DNA from: Bacillota bacterium
GTDB lineage: Bacteria; Bacillota; Sulfobacillia; RBS10-35; JAJYVM01
Reading direction: 5' to 3'
DNA: 12,043 bases
NCBI GenBank assembly: GCA_021792015.1
Contig: JAJYVM010000076.1
Span: forward strand, 1 to 12,043
A model generated the notes under the pieces. It ran no database searches. It saw only the letters and a list, made by a program, of their open reading frames with translations, and had not been told where the DNA came from. Of this stretch, positions 7,019 through 12,043 are shown one piece after another; the stretch's first letter is position 1, and each line of letters opens with the position of its first letter. A program made the translations under genes and the position numbers.

Positions 7019-7803
7019 CGCGCCGTCATCGCCCGGCGGAAGCGCCAGACGGACAGGGGCAGAAAGGCGGCCACCAGCGCGGCGCACCAGAGGAGCGAGG
7101 CCAGCACGGGGTGGACCTGGGGCCAGGCGGGGGCGGCCGGGACCGCCCCGCCGAACAGCTGCCGGCAGGCGGTGACGACGGCGCTGGTGGGGTTCCAGTT
7201 GGCGATGGCCCGCAGGATGGCCGGCATGCCGCCGGTGGGGACGAAGGTGTTGGCCACAAACGTCAGCGGCATGATCAGGACGAAGCCCAGGCCCTGGGCG
7301 CCCTCGCTGCTCTTGAGGAACAGGCCGGCGAACACGCCCACCCAGCTCATGGCGAACCCGAAGAGCAGGAGCAGGCCGAAGGCGGCCAGCGTGGGGGCCA
7401 GGCCGAGCTCGGGCCGCCAGCCGACGATCAGGCCGCAGACAGCCATGGCCACGATGCCGAGGCCGCTCTCCACGAGGTTGGCGCCGGTGTGGCCGATGAG
7501 GACGGCCGCGCGCGCCATGGGCAGCGAGCGGAAGCGGTCCATCACCCCGCTCGCCATGTCGCTGACGATGCCCGCCATGATGGAGGCCGAGGCCGTGGCC
7601 ATGCTCTGCACGAAGACGCCGGGCAGCAGGAACTGGCGGTAGTCGCCGCCCGGCACGGCGATGGCGCTGCCGAAGATGTAGGCGAACATGAAGACGAACA
7701 CGATCGGCTGGATCGTGACGCCGGAGAGCTTCTCGGGCATGGAGCGGATGTGGAGCAGGTGGCGCTTGGCCACGGTCCACGAGTCCGCCAGCAGCCAGCC
7801 CAT
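7015..7803 (-). CDS. ABC-2 type exporter permease (DrrB-like)
   Basis: The 262-residue hydrophobic protein has about six membrane segments, including VTIQPIVFVFMFAYIFG, LGIVAMAVCGLIVGW, FGLLLLFGFAMSWVGVFAGLFL, GFVLIMPLTFVANTFVP and LASLLWCAALVAAFLPLSVW. The pattern of first helix with QPIVF, RFRSLPMAR after the second, and FVANTFVPTGGMP is that of DrrB/ABC-2 permeases, which with a DrrA-type ATPase export drugs, lipids or polysaccharides. The ATG overlaps the ATPase stop by one base (TGATG), and GGGAGGT (7819-7813) lies 9 nt before it. The following regulator gene overlaps it by 4 bp. The product should form the membrane half of a transporter with the upstream ATPase. The substrate is unknown; given the co-encoded two-component system, a peptide, antibiotic or lipid seems plausible. 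Confidence 0.9.
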   Translation of the reverse strand: MGWLLADSWTVAKRHLLHIRSMPEKLSGVTIQPIVFVFMFAYIFGSAIAVPGGDYRQFLLPGVFVQSMATASASIMAGIVSDMASGVMDRFRSLPMARAAVLIGHTGANLVESGLGIVAMAVCGLIVGWRPELGLAPTLAAFGLLLLFGFAMSWVGVFAGLFLKSSEGAQGLGFVLIMPLTFVANTFVPTGGMPAILRAIANWNPTSAVVTACRQLFGGAVPAAPAWPQVHPVLASLLWCAALVAAFLPLSVWRFRRAMTAR

Positions 7804-8750
7804 CAGGACGCCACCTCCCGTTCGGTGAGGGCCAGGAACACCTCGTCGAGGGTCGGGCGCCGCAGCGCCAGGTCGTTCACCGCCAGCCCCGCGCGGTCCA
7901 GCTCCCGCACCACGGCCCTCAGCCCCGCGACGCCGTCGGCCACCTGCGCCGTGAGGCGCCCCGTCTCCGGATCGAGCGTGGGCTCCGTGCCCAGGGCGGC
8001 GGCCACCGCGCGGCGGACGGCCGGGAGGGTGTCCGCGTCCGGAGCCCGCACGTCGATCCGCTCGCCGCCCACGCCCCGCTTCAGGTCGTCCGGCGTGCCG
8101 GAGGCCACGACCCGCCCGTGGTCGATGACGGCGATCCGGCCGGCGAGGCGGTCGGCCTCGTCCAGGTACTGCGTCGTCAGCAGGACGGTCGTCCCGGCGC
8201 GCGCCAGCCCTTCGATCATGGCCCAGAGGTCCAGGCGGCTGCGCGGGTCAAGGCCGGTCGTCGGCTCGTCCAGGAAGATGATCGGCGGCGCCGCGACCAG
8301 GCTCGCAGCCAGGTCGAGCCGGCGCCGCATGCCGCCGGAGTACGTGCGGACCAGGCGGTCGCCCGCGGCGGCGAGCCCGAGCTGCTCGAGCAGCGCGTCC
8401 GCGCGGGCGCGGGCGCTGGCCGCGGGCATGTGGTAAAGCCGCGCCATCATCACCAGGTTGGCGCGTCCCGTCAGGTACTCGTCGACGGCGGCCTGCTGGC
8501 CGGCCAGGCCGATGCGGCGCCGGACCTCGTGCCCCTGGCGCACGACGTCGAAGCCGTCCACCCGGGCCGTGCCGGCATCCGGCCGCAGCAGCGTGGTGAG
8601 AATGCGGACGATCGTGGTCTTGCCGGCCCCGTTGGGGCCGAGAAGGCCGAGGATCGTCCCGGGTTCGACGACGAGGTCGACCCCGTCCAGGGCTCGGGTC
8701 TTGCCGAAGCGCTTGGCCAGCCCCTCGGCCCGGATCGCGGCGGTGGCCAT
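7803..8750 (-). CDS. ABC transporter ATP-binding protein (DrrA-like)
   Basis: The 315-residue ATPase has Walker A GPNGAGKT (38-45), Q-loop around Gln85, signature YSGGM (137-141), Walker B IIFLDEP (157-163) and D-loop GLD. The usual switch histidine is Gln194 (LTTQYLDEAD), a change known from daunorubicin-resistance DrrA-type ATPases. A C-terminal domain of about 90 residues ends in RRPTLDEVFLALT, also typical of DrrA. ATG 8750 is preceded by GAGGGGGG (8764-8757) with 6-nt spacing, and homology begins at once. The frame is open up to 8855, but that extension has no family similarity. It drives the permease whose gene overlaps it by one base. It is the first gene of the four-gene exporter/two-component operon. 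Confidence 0.94.
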   Translation of the reverse strand: MATAAIRAEGLAKRFGKTRALDGVDLVVEPGTILGLLGPNGAGKTTIVRILTTLLRPDAGTARVDGFDVVRQGHEVRRRIGLAGQQAAVDEYLTGRANLVMMARLYHMPAASARARADALLEQLGLAAAGDRLVRTYSGGMRRRLDLAASLVAAPPIIFLDEPTTGLDPRSRLDLWAMIEGLARAGTTVLLTTQYLDEADRLAGRIAVIDHGRVVASGTPDDLKRGVGGERIDVRAPDADTLPAVRRAVAAALGTEPTLDPETGRLTAQVADGVAGLRAVVRELDRAGLAVNDLALRRPTLDEVFLALTEREVAS

Positions 8751-8979
8751 CCGCAACCCCCCTCGGCCAGGAAGGCTATCCGGCCTCTGTGAACTGGGCG
8801 TGAACTGGGCGCAGGGGTTTGGCCGGCGTGCGTACGGCCGGCGGTCTCCCTGCACTCAGCGGGCTGGACCGCGTGTCGCGCTCGGATCGGGACCCGGTTG
8901 CCCCGGGCCCTGACAGAGGTAGGCGGCCAGGATGCGGGCGCCGCCCTTGCGCGCGGGGGCGATTGGGTGGCTGGGGGCA
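8751..8979. other. Gap between NUDIX gene and ABC operon
   Basis: This is the longest non-coding stretch. It holds the ATPase Shine-Dalgarno (8764-8757), the direct-repeat operator (8789-8810), a weak inverted repeat GGCCG/CGGCC (8821-8825, 8835-8839) without a T-run, and, from 8963 down to 8856, what looks like the displaced C-terminal coding end of the NUDIX gene in another frame. I see no separate gene here. Confidence 0.6.
8776..8810 (-). promoter_or_regulatory. Direct-repeat operator and possible promoter of the ABC/two-component operon
   Basis: On the minus strand the 11-bp unit GCCCAGTTCAC occurs twice without a gap (8810-8800 and 8799-8789). The GTTCAC cores are thus 11 bp apart, one helical turn. 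Direct GTTCAC repeats with an 11-bp period are the form of Streptomyces PHO boxes and resemble other OmpR/PhoB-family sites. GGATAG (8781-8776) could serve as a poor -10 element, 17 bp from TTCACG (8804-8799). The last repeat lies 38 bp before the ATPase ATG. The operon encodes an OmpR-family regulator, so self-regulation is the natural hypothesis. Binding is not shown by the sequence. Confidence 0.5.
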
Positions 8980-9024
8980 TTACGGCGGGGTACGAATCGC
9001 GCTGCCCTTGCGCGCGGGGGCGAT
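8943..9024 (-). repeat. 21-bp direct repeat bounding an insertion at the NUDIX 3' end
   Basis: Bases 8943-8963 and 9004-9024 are identical over 21 bp (starting GCCCTTGCGCG on the + strand) and 61 bp apart. The gene-proximal copy (9024-9004) encodes the IAPARKG part of the NUDIX protein. The distal copy encodes the same residues in a different frame, followed by GARILAAYLCQG. The unit of repeat plus 40-bp spacer is 61 bp, not a multiple of three, so it shifts the frame and brings in the TAA at 8982-8980. Confidence 0.85.
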
Positions 9025-9483
9025 GGCTGGAAAGGCGCCGCAGGGGCGGACCTCCGCCCGGCCCTCCAGCCCGTCGCGCAGGGTGCCGCCGACGGGCCGC
9101 ACCTCGAAGCCGAAGCTGAGCATCGGTCCGTGGGGGTGGTCGGGCCAGAACCAGCGGCCGAGCTCGCGCACGACCTCCACCTCAAGTCCCGTCTCCTGGC
9201 GGCACGCGCGCACGACAGCGTCCTCCGGGCGCTCACCGATCTCCACGACACCGCCCGGCAGCGCGGCCCCGCCGCCCGGCGGGTGCAGAGACACGACGCC
9301 GGCGGGGGTGACGATGACGGCACCGATTCCCACGACGTTGGCGGGGTAGTGGATCCAGCCGCAGGCGGGGCACCGCGTGCGAACGACGCCCTCCGCGTCG
9401 GCGAAGTTGACCAGTGCCCGCCCGCAGTGCCGGCAGAGCCGGTAGCGGAGGCGTGCGGGGACGGCAGCCGGGTATTCAGGCAT
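8980..9483 (-). CDS. NUDIX hydrolase with N-terminal zinc ribbon, apparently truncated and degenerate
   Basis: The 167-residue protein starts with a zinc ribbon (Cys17-x2-Cys20 and Cys38-x2-Cys41) and then a NUDIX domain. This arrangement is seen in NADH-pyrophosphatase-like and ADP-ribose-type NUDIX proteins that cleave nucleoside diphosphates linked to another group. The NUDIX box starts at Gly78 (GGVVEIGERPEDAVVRACR, then QETGL), but two conserved glutamates are changed: Ala93 and Gln96. The usual basic residues before LPGG are also absent. ATG 9483 overlaps the end of the iminopeptidase gene by 8 bp (ATGCCTGA) and has no Shine-Dalgarno, so it relies on coupling. The C-terminus (SAIRTPP) follows a repeat-associated insertion; the likely original end lies in another frame down to 8856. 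Activity is doubtful. Confidence 0.8.
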   Translation of the reverse strand: MPEYPAAVPARLRYRLCRHCGRALVNFADAEGVVRTRCPACGWIHYPANVVGIGAVIVTPAGVVSLHPPGGGAALPGGVVEIGERPEDAVVRACRQETGLEVEVVRELGRWFWPDHPHGPMLSFGFEVRPVGGTLRDGLEGRAEVRPCGAFPAIAPARKGSAIRTPP

Positions 9484-10414
9484 CGCCGGCGAAGCGGCCT
9501 GTGGCCGCCACGATCCGCTCCGTCATCTCGGCGCCGCCGCCGTGTCCCGTTCCCACCACCTGCAGCTCGGCGTCCGGCCAAGCCCGCGCCAGCTCCCAGG
9601 CCGTGTCCAGCGGCCCGCCCAGGTCCAGCCGGCCGTGGATGAGGACGGCGGGGATCCCCGCGAGGCGATGGGCATCCCGCAGAAGCTGGCCCTCGGCCAG
9701 CCAGGCGCCATGGTGGAAGTAGTGGGTGCAGGTGCGGGCGAACGTGATGCGGAAGGCGGGGTCCTGATAGCGGGGATGAGGACGCCAGCCCGGCTCCAGC
9801 GAGAGCACGGCGTCCTCCCAGCGGCACCAGGCCAGAGCGGCCGCCTCGCGCAGGGCGGCGTCAGGCTGGACGTTCAGCAGCTGGTGGTAGGCCGCCACCA
9901 GGTTGCCCGCGCGGTCGCCACGGAACGCGGCCCACTCCTCGGGGAAGTAGCGCCCCACCTCGTGGTAGAGCCAGTGGATGTCGGTGCGCCGGGTCATGGT
10001 GACGGCCGCCAGCACCATCGCGGTGACGCGCTCGGGGTGGCGCTCGGCGTACGCAAGGCCCAGCGTGACGCCCCAGGAGCTGCCCCATACCAGCCACCGC
10101 TCGATGCCGAGGTGTCCGCGCAGGCGCTCGATGTCGGCGATGAGGTGCTCGGTGGTGTTGGCCGCCAGGGACGTGAGGGCCCCAGTGCGCGGCAGGCTGC
10201 GGCCAGACCCGCGCTGGTCGAAGAGGACGATGCGGTAGCGCGCGGGGTCGAAGTACCGCCGGTGGCCCGGGGTGCAGCCCGAGCCGGGGCCGCCATGGAG
10301 GACGACGGCCGGCTTGCCATGCGGGTTGCCGCAGGTCTCCCAGTAGATCCGGTGGCCGTCCCCGACATCCAGCAGGCCGTGGGCGTGGGGCTCGATGGCC
10401 GGGAACAGCGGCAG
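9476..10414 (-). CDS. pip: Proline iminopeptidase (alpha/beta hydrolase), probable CTG start
   Basis: The 312-residue protein matches bacterial proline iminopeptidases, which release N-terminal proline from peptides. The start PLFPAIEPHAHGLLDVGDGH, the oxyanion motif HGGPGSG (40-46), FDQRGSGRS (65-73), the nucleophile elbow G-S-Ser113-W-G, Asp264 (HGRLD) and His291 (GTGHGG) are all present and in order. No ATG, GTG or TTG exists in this frame between the stop at 10459-10457 and ATG 10018, which lies beyond the nucleophile Ser113. CTG at 10414-10412 is followed directly by the family N-terminus and stands 6 nt after GGAGG (10425-10421), so I take it as the start. The gene begins one base after the hepT stop and overlaps the NUDIX gene by 8 bp, which suggests one transcript. 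A cytoplasmic location fits the lack of a signal peptide. Close relatives include other alpha/beta peptidases. Confidence 0.85.
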   Translation of the reverse strand: MPLFPAIEPHAHGLLDVGDGHRIYWETCGNPHGKPAVVLHGGPGSGCTPGHRRYFDPARYRIVLFDQRGSGRSLPRTGALTSLAANTTEHLIADIERLRGHLGIERWLVWGSSWGVTLGLAYAERHPERVTAMVLAAVTMTRRTDIHWLYHEVGRYFPEEWAAFRGDRAGNLVAAYHQLLNVQPDAALREAAALAWCRWEDAVLSLEPGWRPHPRYQDPAFRITFARTCTHYFHHGAWLAEGQLLRDAHRLAGIPAVLIHGRLDLGGPLDTAWELARAWPDAELQVVGTGHGGGAEMTERIVAATGRFAGDA

Positions 10415-10415
10415 G

Positions 10416-10850
10416 TCAGCCCTCCCCCTTCTCGTGCAGCCAACGCCGTGACCAGGTCATGAAGGCGGCGAGGTCCGCGATGCCCCCAGGCAGACCCGCC
10501 AGAAGCTGCTGGTCATCCACCTGCTCGTATCCGTGCACAAGTCGGTTGCGCAAGCCGATCATGTCGTGCCAGCGCTTCACCTGCGCGTCCGCGACGCCCG
10601 TTCCGGCAACCGCGGCATTGAGAGCGTCGTGCGCGCCCTGAGGGACATGGCGCGCTGCCTTCGCGCTCACGTGAAAGCAGATGTCGATCACGGCCTCGAT
10701 GGATGTCTGGATCGCGTACCGCACGCCAGCGACCATGAGCGGGCCAGGCGGAGCATCGGTGGTATACTCCGCTACCGGCCGCAGCACGGCCAGTTCGGCG
10801 TCAATGTAGGTCAGTTTCGCGAGGATGCGACCAGCATCGACTTCACCCAT
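10416..10850 (-). CDS. hepT: HepT-like HEPN-domain toxin
   Basis: The 144-residue helical protein carries the HepT signature R-x4-H-x-Y as Arg101-NRLV-His106-G-Tyr108 (GLRNRLVHGYEQ). HEPN toxins of this group are RNases; in studied HepT/MntA pairs the tyrosine is AMPylated by MntA, which silences the toxin. ATG 10850 overlaps the mntA stop by 8 bp (ATGGGTGA), with a GAGG 9 nt upstream; the frame is open to 10991, but that part is shadow of mntA. Length and order fit the family, and the motif is intact, so the toxin may be active. The next gene, pip, starts one base after its stop, and its Shine-Dalgarno lies within the last hepT codons. Confidence 0.88.
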   Translation of the reverse strand: MGEVDAGRILAKLTYIDAELAVLRPVAEYTTDAPPGPLMVAGVRYAIQTSIEAVIDICFHVSAKAARHVPQGAHDALNAAVAGTGVADAQVKRWHDMIGLRNRLVHGYEQVDDQQLLAGLPGGIADLAAFMTWSRRWLHEKGEG

Positions 10851-11289
10851 GGCGCAGCGCCTCGATGAGGTCGCGCTCAACCTGGCGGTAGCGGATCTGC
10901 TCGTCCGGATACATTCGCGCCACATACATGACGAAGTCGTCCGCCGCGTCCTCGTCCGATACCCAGACTCGGCGGCCCCTGGCCACCGCACGAAAGCTGA
11001 AGCGAACCTGCCGTGGCGAGAGCACGGTCACGTGGAACTCGTGCCCGGCAAAGCCCTTGAGGACCCGGCCGACTTGTGCCTCCAGGTGCCACGGCACCCA
11101 CCCCGCCCGCGTCCAGACATCTCGGCGGGCGATGATGCCAATGTCGATGTCGCTGTCGGTCCGCATGTCGCCGTCCAGGCAGGAGCCGAACAGGTACGCC
11201 GCCACGGCATCAGGCGGCGCCTCGCGGCTGAGGGCATCTGCAACGTACCTGGCTACTTGGGCCGGCGTCGGCGCGGCCACGGAGGCCAC
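10843..11289 (-). CDS. mntA: MntA-like minimal nucleotidyltransferase antitoxin
   Basis: The 148-residue protein has the nucleotidyltransferase motif GS-x10-D-x-D at Gly35-Ser36 to Asp47-x-Asp49 (LFGSCLDGDMRTDSDIDIG). This is the hallmark of MNT proteins paired with HEPN toxins; they transfer AMP from ATP to the toxin's tyrosine. The protein is somewhat longer than the shortest family members, with a helical C-terminus (YVARMYPDEQIRYRQVERDLIEAL). The start is GTG 11289, 6 nt after the strong AAGGGAGGT (11304-11296). Its stop overlaps hepT, giving the classical tight toxin-antitoxin pair. It is the first gene after the hairpin that closes the dinB unit, so its promoter should lie within 11305-11352 or in the hairpin region; I see no clear -10/-35 pair. 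Confidence 0.87.
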   Translation of the reverse strand: MASVAAPTPAQVARYVADALSREAPPDAVAAYLFGSCLDGDMRTDSDIDIGIIARRDVWTRAGWVPWHLEAQVGRVLKGFAGHEFHVTVLSPRQVRFSFRAVARGRRVWVSDEDAADDFVMYVARMYPDEQIRYRQVERDLIEALRHG

Positions 11290-11352
11290 CCCCGTACCTC
11301 CCTTGTACCATGGGCGGGCGGGGCATTCGCCTCAACAGGTCATGAATCGCTT

Positions 11353-11408
11353 CGCACGCGGATGAATCGGGGCGCGCGCAGGCGCGCCCCGTCACGAATG
11401 CGCGTGCG
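11353..11408 (-). terminator. Nested hairpin after the DinB-fold gene
   Basis: An outer stem CGCACGCG (11353-11360) with CGCGTGCG (11401-11408) encloses a perfect inner stem GGGGCGCGC (11369-11377) with GCGCGCCCC (11382-11390) and a 4-nt loop. The structure begins 2 bases after the dinB-like stop and precedes mntA. It lacks a T-run, so it is not a textbook intrinsic terminator, but its strength and place suggest termination or 3'-end protection. Confidence 0.5.
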
Positions 11409-11410
11409 GA

Positions 11411-11905
11411 TCAGCCGTTGCCCGAGACGAAGACGGTCCAGTCCACGGGCGCCGGGGTGAAGCCAAGCTGGCGGATCAGCGTCGTGACCTGGCCGCGGTG
11501 GTAGCTGCCGTGGTTGACGAAGTGGATCAGCAGGTCGCTGAGCGGGATGGCGAACGTGGCGCCGCTCGTGAAGCGGCCGTTCACCACCCGCTCCAGGTCG
11601 GCGTCCGTGAGGCGGCTGACGAAGGGGCGCACCTCGCCCTCGACCTCGGCCCAGCGCGCGGCGATGGCGGTGACGTCCGGGAACTCGGCCGCGCGGCGCA
11701 TGCTCGGGCGGGCGACGCCCTGGAAGCGCTGATACCAAAGGGACTCGACCTCCATGATGTGCACCAGGTGGTGCAGCAGGGAGGGGAAGCTGCCGCCGAG
11801 CGGGCGGCTCAGCTCCGCGGTCGGGATGGCGGCGACGGCCTTCAGTTGGCGGTCGCGGGCCCAGTAGTTGTAGTCCACCAGGCGGCGGACGTCATTTGCG
11901 GTCAT
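11411..11905 (-). CDS. DinB-fold putative metalloenzyme
   Basis: The 164-residue protein has the DinB/YfiT four-helix pattern. There is an N-terminal YNYWARDRQLKAV helix, a first histidine helix FPSLLHHLVHIMEVESLWYQRFQG (candidate ligand His49, with His45/46 nearby) and the second metal motif HFVNHGSYHRGQVTTLIRQLG with His132 and His136. Members bind a divalent metal, and some are thiol-dependent transferases (bacillithiol or mycothiol S-transferases); this member's substrate is unknown. ATG 11905 overlaps the stop of the preceding partial gene as ATGA, and there is no Shine-Dalgarno, so its translation is probably coupled. The original DinB name comes from damage-induced genes of Bacillus, but no SOS box is visible near this gene. 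Confidence 0.88.
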   Translation of the reverse strand: MTANDVRRLVDYNYWARDRQLKAVAAIPTAELSRPLGGSFPSLLHHLVHIMEVESLWYQRFQGVARPSMRRAAEFPDVTAIAARWAEVEGEVRPFVSRLTDADLERVVNGRFTSGATFAIPLSDLLIHFVNHGSYHRGQVTTLIRQLGFTPAPVDWTVFVSGNG

Positions 11906-12043
11906 ACCGCGTACCCCGCGCAGAGCAGGCCGAAGTACGTGGGGACCTCGTAGGACAGGAACTCGCCCTTCATCGGCACGACCTGGCGGGCGCCGGCCAG
12001 GGTGAGGATCTGCCAGAGGCCGTCGGGCTTGGCGTTGCTGACC
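11902..12043 (-). CDS. C-terminal end of an unrecognised protein (5' part outside window)
   Basis: Forty-six residues are visible, reading from the right edge (VSNAKPDGLWQILTLAGARQ... to ...VPTYFGLLCAGYAV) and ending with TGA at 11904-11902. The stop overlaps the DinB-fold start by 4 bp (ATGA), which supports a real coding end on the same transcript. I do not recognise the family from this fragment. It has no clear membrane segment apart from a mildly hydrophobic last 13 residues. Confidence 0.6.
   Translation of the reverse strand, partial: VSNAKPDGLWQILTLAGARQVVPMKGEFLSYEVPTYFGLLCAGYAV

Noticed and set aside
7019..7780. N-terminal extension of the response regulator frame
   Set aside because: It lies on top of the permease gene in another frame and has shadow-like composition; the regulator starts cleanly at ATG 7018 with an ATGA overlap.
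8821..8839. GGCCG/CGGCC inverted repeat as a terminator of the NUDIX unit
   Set aside because: The stem is 5 bp with a 9-nt loop and no T-run follows; such repeats are frequent by chance in GC-rich DNA.
9994..10443. Separate 149-residue minus-strand frame over the iminopeptidase N-terminal half
   Set aside because: It is proline/serine/arginine-rich without motifs, while the frame beside it encodes the real iminopeptidase motifs from CTG 10414.

Overview
The window is very GC-rich (about 70% by eye) and almost fully coding. Start codons include GTG and TTG, and one probable CTG. Shine-Dalgarno sites are purine-rich (GGGAGG type), and one SOS box is of the Gram-positive/actinobacterial GAACNNNNGTTC type. 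Together these point to a high-GC Gram-positive bacterium. A Symbiobacterium-like Firmicute is my guess, partly from the EGKA-repeat Rpn nuclease and the HepT/MntA pair. The assignment is inference.

The left part holds genes on the + strand: the 3' part of an N-acyl-D-amino-acid deacylase (1-1503), then an Rpn/PD-(D/E)XK family nuclease (1603-2520) with a near-perfect LexA box just upstream of its ribosome binding site. A decayed, frameshifted second copy of the nuclease tail follows it (2521-2782). A serine beta-lactamase-fold hydrolase (4223-2808, minus) is divergent from a nitrilase (4287-5225, plus), with 63 bp between them.

From 5274 to the end everything is on the minus strand; transcription order is from right to left. 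The right edge has the C-terminus of an unrecognised protein overlapping a DinB-fold gene, closed by a large nested hairpin. Next is a tightly packed set: MntA nucleotidyltransferase, HepT (HEPN) toxin, proline iminopeptidase (probable CTG start) and a NUDIX hydrolase. The NUDIX gene appears to have lost its C-terminus to a 61-bp repeat-associated insertion. After a 229-bp gap with an 11-bp direct repeat resembling a PHO-box/OmpR-family operator comes a four-gene operon: DrrA-like ATPase, DrrB-like permease, OmpR-family response regulator and a histidine kinase with almost no extracytoplasmic loop. These genes overlap by 1-4 bp, so the two-component system and the exporter are made together; the direct repeat may be where the regulator controls its own operon.

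The most noteworthy items are the LexA box on the Rpn nuclease gene, the CTG start of the iminopeptidase, the repeat-flanked truncation of the NUDIX gene, and the direct-repeat operator before the exporter/two-component operon. I saw no tRNA, rRNA, CRISPR array or insertion sequence.
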